From Phycisphaerae bacterium (GTDB lineage Bacteria > Planctomycetota > Phycisphaerae > Sedimentisphaerales > SM23-30): a stretch of 35,143 nucleotides of DNA. The notes below the pieces were generated by a model. That model had not been told where the DNA came from. It did not search any database and saw only the letters and a list, made by a program, of their open reading frames with translations. Positions 1-8,940 of this stretch are shown here, one piece after another (position 1 is the stretch's first letter; each line of letters opens with the position of its first letter). The DNA lies in assembly GCA_016342495.1 (NCBI GenBank), contig JAEIOG010000049.1, forward strand, positions 1-35,143, written 5' to 3'. Position numbers and translations under genes: made by a program.

Positions 1-55
1 AACTACAGTGTAACTCATATCCCGCTATTTTGAAATATTTAGTTTTAGCCCCACC

Positions 56-820
56 TCATATGGGATGGCTGTGATTATTTTTATAATATTGCTCCCGGTA
101 TTGCCCGGGTTTAATGCCAATATATCTCGTGAATATTTTAGTAAAGTAGCTATGATCATAAAAACCGGTCTTAAGAGCTATATGAGTGATGGTTTCATTG
201 GTCTGTGACAGCGATTGGCAGGCATATTTCAGCCGGGCTTTGATGATATATTTCAGGGGCGAGGTGTGAAATAATTTTTTGAACGTCCTTTCAAATTGGC
301 TGACTGATAAATGAGCCAATTCGGCAAGGTCAGTTATCTTTATAGTTTGATGATAGTTGTCATTGATGTATTTTATAACATCTGCGATTCGATTATAAGG
401 TTCCAGCACTGCCCCTGCGGTTTTGTAGTCTCGCAGGGTACCAGCTAAGCCTGTGACCTGGCCCTGTTTGTTAAATAAGGGGATTTTGGTGCATAGATAC
501 CAGTTTAACAGGCCATTATCGCTGGGAACCAGCCATATTTTATTGATAAACGGGCCATGTTGAGCCATTACTTGCCTGTCTTCTTCGATATATTTATCAG
601 CAATATCTTTAGTGAAGAAATCCCGGTCGGTTTTGCCGATTACTTCGCTTTCGCTTTTGGCACCTAAGAGGTTTAGATTGGCTTGAGAGACTTTGACAAA
701 CTGACTGTGCTGATTTTTTATGAAAAGATGTATTTCAGGTAAATAATCAAATAAACGCACAGCGCCGCTTATTTCATCTATTTGGCCAAAGAAGTCTTTT
801 TGAAATTGGTATGGATCCAT
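56..820 (-). CDS. PAS domain-containing AraC-family transcriptional regulator
   Basis: Likely cytoplasmic one-component regulator of 254 residues. The N-terminal half (about residues 20-135) reads as a PAS sensor, with the 'KSESEVIGKTDRDFF' stretch typical of PAS folds. The C-terminal ~100 residues form the AraC double helix-turn-helix, seen in 'LAELAHLSVSQFERTFKKLF' and the closing 'HIALKTGFYDHSYFTKIF' signature followed by 'GIKPGQYRE'. I place the start at the ATG at 820 because a GGAG Shine-Dalgarno (827-830) sits 6 nt upstream. An in-frame TTG at 832 would add four residues but would lie over that site. It is divergent from the UroD-like gene at 977 with a 156-nt shared control region, so it probably senses a small ligand or redox cue and controls the adjacent catabolic cluster. 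That role is inferred from position. Family call is secure; the ligand is unknown. Confidence 0.92.
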   Translation of the reverse strand: MDPYQFQKDFFGQIDEISGAVRLFDYLPEIHLFIKNQHSQFVKVSQANLNLLGAKSESEVIGKTDRDFFTKDIADKYIEEDRQVMAQHGPFINKIWLVPSDNGLLNWYLCTKIPLFNKQGQVTGLAGTLRDYKTAGAVLEPYNRIADVIKYINDNYHQTIKITDLAELAHLSVSQFERTFKKLFHTSPLKYIIKARLKYACQSLSQTNETITHIALKTGFYDHSYFTKIFTRYIGIKPGQYREQYYKNNHSHPI

Positions 821-826
821 AGTGAG

Positions 827-830
827 CTCC
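827..830 (-). promoter_or_regulatory. Shine-Dalgarno site that fixes the regulator start
   Basis: GGAG on the minus strand, 6 nt before the ATG at 818-820. It decides the start in favour of that ATG over the upstream in-frame TTG at 832. Confidence 0.7.
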
Positions 831-976
831 AATGGATGATTGTCGATTATGTTTAACCCTATAATAATTGTTTAATGCCGAAAATATACCAAAAAATGAT
901 TCGATAGTCATAGATTTTTATATATTTATCAGGGAGAATATGGCAAATCAACAAATATCTTATTTGAGGTGACTGA

Positions 977-2170
977 ATGTTAACAATGGAGCAGCTATAT
1001 CAGCAGCGGTTAAAGCGTTATACTACAGCAATGCGGAACGAAAAGCCCGATCGTGTGCCGATAAGGCCATTTGTGGCAGAATTTACCGCCAAATATGCCG
1101 GTTTTACCTGTCAGCAGGTTTCTCATGACTATAATTTAGCGTTTGAAGCGGTTAATCAATGTGCCAGAGATTTCGACTGGGACGCTATGGTCCCGAATAT
1201 GGTTTATGTCTGGACGGGGCTGACTCAGGCGGCGGGAATCAGGTATTATGCGGTGCCGGGTCTGGATATTCCGGAAAATGTCGGTTTTCAATATCGAGAA
1301 CCTCCGGAAGGTCAGGCATTTATGCGGGAAGATGAATATGATCTTTTGATAGCAAATCCTACGGAATTCTTATTTAATGTCTGGCTGCCCAGAGCATCAA
1401 AAGATGTTTGTGCCGCCGGTGAACCGGTGAATTTACGTAATAACCTGTCATTCCTTAAAGGAGGGATGGCACTGTTAAGCTATTTTAATGCCTTTGGTCC
1501 GCAAATTCAAAAGATGCGGAATGATTATGGTATGGTCTCAGCTATCTCAGGGATATTAAAGGCACCGTTTGATATATTAGCTGACAAGATGCGCGGGTAT
1601 ATTGGTTTGGTCATGGATCTGCATGAACGACCAGAAAAGGTTAAAAAAGCCTGCGAAGCATTGATGCCTCATATTTTACATAATGCACTTTCAGGAGCTG
1701 ATCCTGACAAAAATGTCCCGATCGCTTTCTGGATGCATCGGGGCTGTACCCCATTTATTAATTGGGATCATTTTAATAATATTTTCTGGCCCACACTTAA
1801 ACCAATCATCGAAGAAATCTGGCGGCAGGGGCATCAGACTCTTTTTTATGCCGAAGGTCGCTGGCTGGCCCATCTTGATTCATTTCTGGAATTACCAGCA
1901 GGTAGCATAGTCTTTCATGTCGACCAGGATGATGTATTTGAGGTGCATAAAAAGATAGGGCATAAGTTCTGTATCAGCGGCGGGATTCCCAACTATATTT
2001 TAGCTTATGAAACTCCAGATAAGGTAAGGGCATTGTGCAAGAAGGTTATTGATGAAGTTGCCGCAGATGGTGGTTATATTATGGATTCATCGGCGATTAT
2101 GCAGAATGATACCTCAATTGAGAATTTGAAGGCTTTAACTGACTTTACCCGTGAATATGGTGTTTATTAG
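977..2170 (+). CDS. Uroporphyrinogen decarboxylase (URO-D/MtaA-like) family protein
   Basis: A 397-residue cytoplasmic protein of the URO-D superfamily, which includes HemE and the corrinoid methyltransferases MtaA/CmuA. The start of the fold is marked by 'NEKPDRVPIRPF' (residues 21-32), the usual N-terminal signature. Near the C-terminus are H254/C257 (HRGC), 'YAEGRW' 291-296 and C332 in 'FCISGGIP', where methyltransferase members place zinc-binding His/Cys residues. Whether it decarboxylates a porphyrin is doubtful. In this setting, beside Gfo/Idh oxidoreductases and a sugar isomerase, members are more often annotated as uncharacterised catabolic or methyl-transfer proteins. GAGG (966-969) lies 7 nt before the ATG. 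It opens a plus-strand cluster; the 56-residue ORF follows after 11 nt. Family is clear; substrate unknown. Confidence 0.85.
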   Translation: MLTMEQLYQQRLKRYTTAMRNEKPDRVPIRPFVAEFTAKYAGFTCQQVSHDYNLAFEAVNQCARDFDWDAMVPNMVYVWTGLTQAAGIRYYAVPGLDIPENVGFQYREPPEGQAFMREDEYDLLIANPTEFLFNVWLPRASKDVCAAGEPVNLRNNLSFLKGGMALLSYFNAFGPQIQKMRNDYGMVSAISGILKAPFDILADKMRGYIGLVMDLHERPEKVKKACEALMPHILHNALSGADPDKNVPIAFWMHRGCTPFINWDHFNNIFWPTLKPIIEEIWRQGHQTLFYAEGRWLAHLDSFLELPAGSIVFHVDQDDVFEVHKKIGHKFCISGGIPNYILAYETPDKVRALCKKVIDEVAADGGYIMDSSAIMQNDTSIENLKALTDFTREYGVY

Positions 2171-2181
2171 GAGAGATTATC

Positions 2182-2352
2182 ATGAATGAAAACGAGACAA
2201 TAGAACTCAAACCGGGTATTTGCCTGTCCTGGGAGGAAATTCGCAAGGAACTGCCCGAGATAAAAGGCGATGAAGAAATATTAAAACGTGTATGGGAAGA
2301 TAATGAGGCTTTGGCATATATGTATATATGGCATTTGTTGTTATCGTTCTAA
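2182..2352 (+). CDS. Small hypothetical protein, 56 aa
   Basis: Unrecognised 56-residue protein, beginning MNENETIELKPGICLSWEEI and ending in a hydrophobic/aromatic tail (AYMYIWHLLLSF). It starts with ATG 8 nt after an AGGAG ribosome-binding site (2169-2173) that overlaps the stop of the UroD-like gene, and it ends 23 nt before the next gene. The position, the good ribosome-binding site and the lack of another gene in this stretch support real translation. Composition is acidic and lysine-rich, with a predicted helical middle (about residues 17-45). It could be a partner or small regulatory subunit of the UroD-like enzyme. No function can be assigned. Confidence 0.6.
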   Translation: MNENETIELKPGICLSWEEIRKELPEIKGDEEILKRVWEDNEALAYMYIWHLLLSF

Positions 2353-2375
2353 TATTATAAGAAAAGGAAATAGAT

Positions 2376-3584
2376 ATGGTAGACAATAAACTAACCAGAC
2401 GGAATTTTATTTCTGGCGTTGGCACAAGTGCTTTGGCGTTGGCTCTTGTCAAACCTGAACCTGTGCGAGGAAGTAATGAGAACTCCAAAATTAATCTTGG
2501 CATTATAGGTTGTGGAGGGCGGGGTAGCTGGATCGCCGATTTATTCCAGAAGCATGGTGGTTATAATATCGTTGCGGCGGCGGACTATTTTCAGGATCGC
2601 GTTGATGCTTTTGGTGGAAGATTTAATGTTCCAGCTAATCGTCGCTATACTTCTCTTTCATGTTATAAGAAATTGTTGGAAAGCAAAGTTGATGCAGTTG
2701 CTATAATGAGCCCGCCTTATTTTCACCCGGAGCAGGCTCAAAATGCTGTCGAAGCTGGTGTGCATGTTTATCTTGCCAAACCTATAGCAGTTGATGTGCC
2801 GGGTAGTAAAAATGTTGAGTCTAGCGGTAAGGAAGCCACGAAAAAGAATTTGTGTTTTCTGGTAGATTTTCAGACAAGGGTAGATGAGTTTTATATTAAA
2901 GCTATCGAGAGAGTGCATAGTGGTGCGATAGGCGATATGGTTTTTGGTGAAGCCAGTTATCATTGCGGAAGATTAGGCAGGCAGGCAGAGCCTGGCACAC
3001 CAGAAGCCAGGTTGAAAAACTGGGTTTTTGATAAAGCATTATCCGGTGATATTATTACCGAACAGAATATCCATTCATTGGATGTTATGAGCTGGATTAT
3101 GAAAAAGACGCCTTTGCATGCAACCGGAACAGGCAGTCGAAAGGTTAGAACTGATGTCGGTGATTGTTGGGATAATTTTTCATTAGTATATGAATATCCA
3201 GACCAGGTAGGTATTTCATTCAGTTCACGACAGTTTAATGCCCATGACACTAAGCCCGATGGGATTCGCAATCGCATGTTTGGTACAAAAGGCGTGCTTG
3301 AAACTCAATATGGCGGTAAAGTTTTTATTCGAGGCAAGGAATATTATACTGGCGGCAGTACATCCACAATATACCATCAGGGGGCAGTTAATAATATTGC
3401 AGATTTCCATAGAAACATTATGGGAAAAAATTATATTAATAACACCGTAGCTGAAAGTGTTCGCAGTAATTTAGTTACGATTCTGGGCCGAACCGCGGCA
3501 TATCAAAAACGTCGCGTTACCTGGAATGAACTTTTGCGGGATACAAAAAAAATGGATGTCAGATTAGATGGGTTAAAATTATGA
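2376..3584 (+). CDS. Tat-exported Gfo/Idh/MocA family oxidoreductase
   Basis: NAD(P)-dependent dehydrogenase-fold protein of 402 residues. A twin-arginine signal (TRRNFI, R8-R9, followed by a hydrophobic stretch to about residue 25) predicts folded export to the periplasm. The Rossmann nucleotide motif is 'GIIGCGGRG' (42-50). The family's usual EKP motif appears as AKP (134-136), with Lys kept. A candidate catalytic pair H233/D236 is in 'EQNIHSLD'. An AAGGAAA ribosome-binding site precedes the ATG. The stop overlaps the next start by 4 nt (ATGA), so it is translationally coupled to the isomerase-like gene. Families like this oxidise or epimerise sugars and inositols, and Tat-exported versions are abundant in Planctomycetota. 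The substrate is unknown. Confidence 0.9.
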   Translation: MVDNKLTRRNFISGVGTSALALALVKPEPVRGSNENSKINLGIIGCGGRGSWIADLFQKHGGYNIVAAADYFQDRVDAFGGRFNVPANRRYTSLSCYKKLLESKVDAVAIMSPPYFHPEQAQNAVEAGVHVYLAKPIAVDVPGSKNVESSGKEATKKNLCFLVDFQTRVDEFYIKAIERVHSGAIGDMVFGEASYHCGRLGRQAEPGTPEARLKNWVFDKALSGDIITEQNIHSLDVMSWIMKKTPLHATGTGSRKVRTDVGDCWDNFSLVYEYPDQVGISFSSRQFNAHDTKPDGIRNRMFGTKGVLETQYGGKVFIRGKEYYTGGSTSTIYHQGAVNNIADFHRNIMGKNYINNTVAESVRSNLVTILGRTAAYQKRRVTWNELLRDTKKMDVRLDGLKL

Positions 3585-4354
3585 TGTCAGATAAAAGGAT
3601 AAAAATTGGAGTTTGCGACTGGAGTATTGGTCAGGGTGATAGTCCGAAATGCTTTTCTGTAGCAAAGCAGCTTGGCCTTGATGGGGTTCAGGTTAGCCTT
3701 GGTTCTGTAAAAAATGATATGCACTTGCGTACAAAAGATGTGCAGGAAAAATATTTGGCTGAGTCTAAGAAGTGTGGTATTGAAATAGCTTCACTTGCTA
3801 TCGGCGAGCTGAATTCAGTGCCTTATAAATCTGACCTTCGTGCAGAACAGTGGGTGGCTGATAGTATTGATGTATGCAAGCGATTGAATACTAAAGTGGT
3901 ATTGTTGGCTTTTTTTAATCAAGGAGATTTACGAAGCGATGCCAAAGGTATTGATGAAGTAGTAAGAAAATTAAAGCAGGTAGCTCCAAAGGCGGAAAAA
4001 GCCGGGGTAGTTCTTGGCCTTGAAAGTTGGCTTTCAGCCTGGGAACACATGGATATTATTCAGCGGGTTGGTTCATCGGCGATAAAAGTCTATTATGATG
4101 TAGGCAATTCTCATACTCAGGGATATGATATTTATGAAGAGATTCGGTTTTTAGGTGATACTATTTGCGAATTTCATGCCAAGGACTATGGTTTTTTATT
4201 TGGCAAAGGTAAAGTAGATTTTACTGCAGTTCAACTGGCGATGGAAGATATAAACTATCGAGGTTGGATGCAGATAGAAGGGGCACAGCCTCTGGGTATG
4301 TTAGAAAGTTATCGATTGGATAGGGCTTACCTTGAAAAGGTTTTTAAGATATAA
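3581..4354 (+). CDS. Sugar phosphate isomerase/epimerase-like TIM-barrel protein
   Basis: 257-residue protein of the xylose-isomerase-like TIM-barrel family (AP_endonuc_2 superfamily). The expected metal ligands are present in order: E148 (LGLES), D173 (YYDVGN), H199 (EFHAKD) and E233 (QIEGA). No signal peptide is visible, so it should be cytoplasmic. It starts at an ATG overlapping the previous stop by 4 nt; a second ATG follows immediately. The pairing with Gfo/Idh oxidoreductases is a standard catabolic association, as in inositol and keto-sugar pathways. It likely isomerises or dehydrates the product of the oxidoreductase. Specific substrate unknown. Confidence 0.88.
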   Translation: MMSDKRIKIGVCDWSIGQGDSPKCFSVAKQLGLDGVQVSLGSVKNDMHLRTKDVQEKYLAESKKCGIEIASLAIGELNSVPYKSDLRAEQWVADSIDVCKRLNTKVVLLAFFNQGDLRSDAKGIDEVVRKLKQVAPKAEKAGVVLGLESWLSAWEHMDIIQRVGSSAIKVYYDVGNSHTQGYDIYEEIRFLGDTICEFHAKDYGFLFGKGKVDFTAVQLAMEDINYRGWMQIEGAQPLGMLESYRLDRAYLEKVFKI

Positions 4355-4390
4355 GATTTAGTATTGCTGAGATTTACATAAACAGTAAAA

Positions 4391-4407
4391 ACTGACGTAA
4401 ATTCAGT
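4391..4407 (+). terminator. Weak hairpin after the isomerase-like gene
   Basis: A 5-bp stem (ACTGA/TCAGT) around a 7-nt loop is followed by ATTTTG, 36 nt after the stop. The stem is short and the U-tract poor, so it may be partial or not a terminator at all. Confidence 0.3.
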
Positions 4408-4561
4408 ATTTTGCCGAAAAATATAATAATTATGAACCAGTTATTATCAGAGTCTAAAATATACCAGTGGCTGATTTTAGTAGATTAATGGTTGGTATTA
4501 GTATATTTTTTATGTAAGGTAGCATAATATAGGGTTAATATATTTATTTAAGGAGCAATTA

Positions 4562-5905
4562 ATGGACCAGAAAAGTAAATTAGTAGACAATAGCAATGAT
4601 AATACTATCAATAGACGTAAATTCTTAGCCGGTGCAGCGGCTGCGGCAGCTTTTACGATTGTGCCACGTCATGTACTAGGCGGTCCAGGTTTTAAAGCGC
4701 CAAGTGAAAAGCTGAATATTGCAGCTATTGGCTGCGGTGGTAAAGCTACCTCAAATTTAAGTGGCTGTAAGGGTGAAAACATTGTCGCTCTTTGTGATGT
4801 TGACTGGGCAAGGGGGAAATGGGGTTTTGATACATTCCCTAAAGCTGCGAAATACAAAGATTATCGCGTAATGCTGGAAGAGCAAAAAGACAATATTGAT
4901 GCAGTTATCGTAACGACGCCCGATCATACCCATGCGGTAGCAACTATGGCGGCGATCAAAGCTGGTAAACATGTATATTGCGAAAAGCCTTTGACTCATA
5001 CCATTCATGAAGCCCGGGTTATTACCCAAGCTGCTAAAAAGGCTGGAGTTGCAACTCAGATGGGTAATCAGGGACGTTCAGGCAGTGGTATTCGTGTTAT
5101 CAAAGAATATTATTTAGCTGGGGCAATTGGCGAAATTAAAGAAATCCACTGCTGGACCAATCGGCCTATTGATGTCTGGCCCCAGGGGATTAACCGGCCA
5201 AAAGAAGTTCATAAAGTGCCAGATACCCTTAACTGGGATCTTTGGCAGAGTTGTGCGCCGCACCGACCTTATAATAGTGCCTATGCTCCATTTAACTGGC
5301 GCGGCTGGTGGGATTATGGCTGTGGCGCTTTAGGCGATATGGGTTGTCATATCATTGATGTGCCATATTGGGCTTTGGATTTGACATCGCCAACAAAGGT
5401 GTCAGCAATCAGCACCCCGGTATTTAAAGAAACTGGTCCTTTAGTTTCGATGGTTACCTATGATTTTCCTGCTGAAGGTAAAAGGCCTGCAGTCCAAATG
5501 AAATGGTATGATGGTAAAATGATGCCAACCTGCCCGCCAGAGATTAAATTCCTTAGCGACAATGGCGTTTTGATGGTTGGGGATAAAGGCACATTGCTGT
5601 GTGGCTGTTATGGCGCAAATCCAAAGTTGTACCTGAAAGATGGGAAGGATTTTGGTAAACCAAAAGAATTATTTGAAAGAACCAATGGCCATTATGATGA
5701 CTGGATTAAGGCATGTAAGGGCGGCAAGGCAGCCAGCAGTAATTTTGACTATGCTGGCCCGATGACTGAAACTGTATTGCTGGGTAATCTGGCTGTCAGG
5801 TCAGGTAAGGCACTGGATTGGGATGCCAAGAATTTGAAAGTTACTAATTATGAAGATGCCAATCAGTATGTCAGTAAAGCATATCTTAATGGTTTTACTT
5901 TATAA
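4562..5905 (+). CDS. Tat-exported Gfo/Idh/MocA family oxidoreductase (second copy)
   Basis: 447-residue exported oxidoreductase. The Tat signal carries NRRKFLAG (R18-R19) and an Ala-rich hydrophobic core to about residue 32. The Rossmann motif is 'AAIGCGGK' (54-61), the canonical EKP is at 141-143, and the likely catalytic H263/D266 lie in 'GDMGCHIIDV'. The tryptophan-rich segment around 195-255 is typical of the planctomycete secreted subfamily. AAGGAG (4550-4555) sits 6 nt before the ATG. A 207-nt gap separates it from the isomerase-like gene, so it may have its own promoter. It is only distantly similar to the copy at 2376, so the two are probably not a recent duplication. Substrate unknown; a role in sugar or polyol oxidation with its neighbours is inferred. 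Confidence 0.92.
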   Translation: MDQKSKLVDNSNDNTINRRKFLAGAAAAAAFTIVPRHVLGGPGFKAPSEKLNIAAIGCGGKATSNLSGCKGENIVALCDVDWARGKWGFDTFPKAAKYKDYRVMLEEQKDNIDAVIVTTPDHTHAVATMAAIKAGKHVYCEKPLTHTIHEARVITQAAKKAGVATQMGNQGRSGSGIRVIKEYYLAGAIGEIKEIHCWTNRPIDVWPQGINRPKEVHKVPDTLNWDLWQSCAPHRPYNSAYAPFNWRGWWDYGCGALGDMGCHIIDVPYWALDLTSPTKVSAISTPVFKETGPLVSMVTYDFPAEGKRPAVQMKWYDGKMMPTCPPEIKFLSDNGVLMVGDKGTLLCGCYGANPKLYLKDGKDFGKPKELFERTNGHYDDWIKACKGGKAASSNFDYAGPMTETVLLGNLAVRSGKALDWDAKNLKVTNYEDANQYVSKAYLNGFTL

Positions 5906-5934
5906 TAGTTTGTAGAAATATTTTTAAGAATAAA

Positions 5935-5971
5935 CAAAAGCATCATACCTTATCCAGGCATGATGCTTTTG
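5935..5971 (+). terminator. Hairpin terminator, copy A of an inverted repeated element
   Basis: Perfect 12-bp stem (CAAAAGCATCAT / ATGATGCTTTTG) around a 13-nt loop that itself can pair CCT with AGG, 29 nt after the oxidoreductase stop. A and T runs on both sides make it potentially bidirectional. Nearly the same sequence occurs in reverse orientation at 8859-8897. Confidence 0.8.
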
Positions 5972-5985
5972 TTATTTCAGGGTGC

Positions 5986-6014
5986 TTGACAAAGTTGCTC
6001 CGAATAATTACCAT
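5986..6014 (+). promoter_or_regulatory. Putative promoter of the M16 peptidase gene
   Basis: Consensus -35 TTGACA (5986-5991), 17-nt spacer, and a weak -10 TACCAT (6009-6014). It would start transcription about 50 nt before the ATG, just downstream of the terminator at 5935-5971. Confidence 0.45.
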
Positions 6015-6070
6015 ATATTCCAAAGTTTGTTCTGACCCTCTTATGCTTTTTTGATACAGGAAGATATTTT

Positions 6071-8833
6071 ATGGATTTTAAAATGAATACTCGCATGGCA
6101 AATATGTTTTTGGCTCTTATTGGGATTTTAAGTTTAGCTGGTTGTAATGGGCCTGCTCAGCTTGACATTGATTCGATTGATATTCCATATACAAAACATG
6201 TCCTTGATAATGGTTTGACTTTGTTGGTGCATGAGGATCATAAAGCTCCGATTGTGGCTTATAATGTATGGTATCATGTCGGCAGTAAAAATGAAAAGCC
6301 GGGCCGAACTGGTTTTGCTCACCTGTTTGAGCATTTGATGTTTAATGGCAGCGAACATTGCAATGACGATTTTTTCAAACCAATGAAAGAGTTGGGGGCT
6401 ACTGGCCTTAATGGAACAACTAATCAGGACCGCACTAATTATTTTGAGACGGTTCCATTAGAAGCCTTAGATGCAATGTTGTGGATGGAATCAGATCGAA
6501 TGGGTTTTATGACTGGAGCTATCGATCAGGCCAAGCTTGATGAACAGCGGGATGTAGTCCAGAATGAAAAACGCCAGTATGCCAATATGCCTTATGGTTT
6601 AAGCTGGGAACTGGTTACCAAAAATACCTATCCGGTTGGCCATCCATATTCCTGGACGGTAATTGGCGAGATGGAAGACCTTCAGGCAGCCAGCCTGAAA
6701 GATGTGCATGAATGGTTTAATAAATATTATGGGGCCGCCAATGCGGTTATCAGCATAGCTGGTGATGTCGATACCAAAGAGATAATTCAGAAGGTAGAAG
6801 AATATTTTGGGAATATCCCTTCGGGGCCGCCTTTAGTTAAACATCAAAGCTGGATAGCGAAAATGACAGGCACACATCGTCAGAAAATTCAGGACAGGGT
6901 GCCCCAGACTATGTTGATTATGGTATGGAATGTTCCTGAATTCAAATCGAAAGAAAATACTTCCCTTCAGCTCTTAAGTGATATAATGGGCAAGGGCGAT
7001 GCATCCCGACTGCATAACAGACTGGTGCGGGAAGAACAGTTAGCAACGAGTATAAGCAGCCGTGTTGGCAGGGACGAAATTGGCGGACAGTTCACTGTCA
7101 GGGTCAGTCTCAGTCCCGGTGCAGATGCTTTGCAGGTTGAACAGATTGTAAAAGAAGAAATCAGGCATTTTATTACCGCAGGACCCGGTAAAAGAGAATT
7201 AGCTATTGCTAAGCAAGCTTATAAAACGGGTTTCTTATTTGGAATAGAGCAGGTGGGTGGTTTTAACGGTAAGGCTAATATTCTGGCTCGCAATGAAACT
7301 TTTACCGGAGATGCCGGGTTTTATAAGACAAGATTAAATTGGGTTGCCGGCATTACCGGTGCCGAACTTTGCCAGGTGGCTCAGCAGTGGCTAACTGATG
7401 GTTTATATGTGCTGGAAGTTGAACCTTTTGGCAAGTATAGCACTACCGGCAAGGATGTCGCCCGGGACAAAAGGCCTGATATGAAAGAACTTAGCGATGT
7501 TAAATTTCCAACTTTTCAACGGGCTAGTCTGGCAAATGGTCTGAAGGTGATTTTAGTGGAAAGACATTCGGTACCTTTGATTAGAGCTGATCTTCTGATT
7601 GATGCCGGCATAGCTTCTGATAGTTTTGCAGCTGATGGTATCGCTTCCCTGACAATGGAAATGCTCAAGGAAGGTACCACTGAAAGGGCCGCTACTGATA
7701 TTATTTGTGATTTGAGTTTGCTAGGTGCGAAAATCCAAACCAGTACCTCCCTTGACACCTCCAATGTTAAAATGTATATGGTTGCCGAGCATTTAGCAGA
7801 ATCAATGGCGATATTCAGTGAAGTTATCCAGAAGCCCTCATTTATCGATGAATCTTTTAAACGTCTGCAGAACCAAAGACTTATCGCAATTGAACGGGAA
7901 AAGAACAATCCTGGCGACACCGTAATGCGATTAATTGGCAGATTGCTTTATGGCAAAGGCCATATTTATGATCGCCCCTTAACCGGCAGCGGCAGGGCAG
8001 AGGCAGTTAAGGCCCTTACTGTTGATGATATTAAAAATTATTACAGCCAATGGCTCAGGCCTAATAATTCTACGCTGATAATTGTTGGCGATACGACAAT
8101 GGACCAAATCATGCCGGTGTTGGAAGATAGTCTGGGAAAATGGGCCAAAGCCGATGTGCCCCAGAAGGTGATACAAAAAGTTTCGCTTCCGAAAGAATCG
8201 ATAATCTATCTGATTGACCGGCCCGGAAGCCTGCAGTCAAATATCTGTACCGAACAGCTGGTCGCAGAAGTCAGCAGTCCTGATAATATTGCTCTGGGGA
8301 TGGCGGTTGATATTTTTGGCGGTTCATTTGTTTCCCGCTTGAATTTGAACATCCGTGAAGATAAGGGCTGGAGCTATGGCGCTCGGGGCCGGATAACAAG
8401 TACCGATGGTCAGCGAGTTCAATATGTTTCTACTTCGGTTCAAAGCGATAAGACGGCAGCGGCGATGGCTGAAATTTACAAAGAATACCAGGAGATTATT
8501 TCTGACAGGCCGCCAACTGCTAAGGAACTGGCCGATGTCGCCGGCAGCATGCTTTTGACTCAGGCAGGTCGATGGGAAACCAATGAATCGATTCTGGGGT
8601 CATTGGGGCAACTTGTTACGGATTCATTGCCTGATGATTATTATGACACTTTGCCGGCAAAGGTCAAAGCTCAAAGTGTGCAGTCAGTAGCGGATGCGGC
8701 CCAAGCCCATTTTTATCCTGATCAACTGGTTTGGATAGTAGTGGGAGATTTAGCTCAGATTGAAGCTGATATACGCAAACTGGATATGGGCAAGGTAGTT
8801 GTCATTGATGCCGATGGCCAGCCAGCCAGATAA
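6071..8833 (+). CDS. M16 (insulinase/pitrilysin) family zinc peptidase, lipoprotein
   Basis: 920-residue protein with two tandem M16 units. The lipobox LAGC (C25) after a hydrophobic segment predicts a lipoprotein on the periplasmic side. The inverted zinc motif HxxEH is H84-E87-H88 (HLFEHLMFNG), and the third ligand is probably E166 in 'VVQNEKRQY'. The second half, from about residue 475, keeps the M16 fold signature ('GLKVILVERHSVPLI') but has no HxxEH, as in normal two-domain members where the C-terminal unit is inactive and shapes the chamber. AGGAAG (6058-6063) lies 7 nt before the ATG; a second ATG at 6083 is possible. It is flanked on both sides by the same hairpin terminator, so it is monocistronic. 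Likely degrades peptides in the periplasm. Confidence 0.93.
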   Translation: MDFKMNTRMANMFLALIGILSLAGCNGPAQLDIDSIDIPYTKHVLDNGLTLLVHEDHKAPIVAYNVWYHVGSKNEKPGRTGFAHLFEHLMFNGSEHCNDDFFKPMKELGATGLNGTTNQDRTNYFETVPLEALDAMLWMESDRMGFMTGAIDQAKLDEQRDVVQNEKRQYANMPYGLSWELVTKNTYPVGHPYSWTVIGEMEDLQAASLKDVHEWFNKYYGAANAVISIAGDVDTKEIIQKVEEYFGNIPSGPPLVKHQSWIAKMTGTHRQKIQDRVPQTMLIMVWNVPEFKSKENTSLQLLSDIMGKGDASRLHNRLVREEQLATSISSRVGRDEIGGQFTVRVSLSPGADALQVEQIVKEEIRHFITAGPGKRELAIAKQAYKTGFLFGIEQVGGFNGKANILARNETFTGDAGFYKTRLNWVAGITGAELCQVAQQWLTDGLYVLEVEPFGKYSTTGKDVARDKRPDMKELSDVKFPTFQRASLANGLKVILVERHSVPLIRADLLIDAGIASDSFAADGIASLTMEMLKEGTTERAATDIICDLSLLGAKIQTSTSLDTSNVKMYMVAEHLAESMAIFSEVIQKPSFIDESFKRLQNQRLIAIEREKNNPGDTVMRLIGRLLYGKGHIYDRPLTGSGRAEAVKALTVDDIKNYYSQWLRPNNSTLIIVGDTTMDQIMPVLEDSLGKWAKADVPQKVIQKVSLPKESIIYLIDRPGSLQSNICTEQLVAEVSSPDNIALGMAVDIFGGSFVSRLNLNIREDKGWSYGARGRITSTDGQRVQYVSTSVQSDKTAAAMAEIYKEYQEIISDRPPTAKELADVAGSMLLTQAGRWETNESILGSLGQLVTDSLPDDYYDTLPAKVKAQSVQSVADAAQAHFYPDQLVWIVVGDLAQIEADIRKLDMGKVVVIDADGQPAR

Positions 8834-8858
8834 TAACCGGTAAAATTTATAAATATGG

Positions 8859-8897
8859 AAAAAGCATCATGTCTGGATAAGGTATGGTGCTTTTTTT
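8859..8897 (+). terminator. Hairpin terminator, copy B (inverted relative to copy A)
   Basis: Stem GCATCAT/ATGGTGC with one G-U pair, extended by A-run/T-run pairing and followed by a run of seven T's, 25 nt after the peptidase stop. The core is the reverse complement of the element at 5935-5971 with two differences over 35 nt. Confidence 0.8.
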
Positions 8898-8940
8898 GTC
8901 CGCTGAGGCTTATCTGCTGGTTTCGTTATACTGTTTCTTG

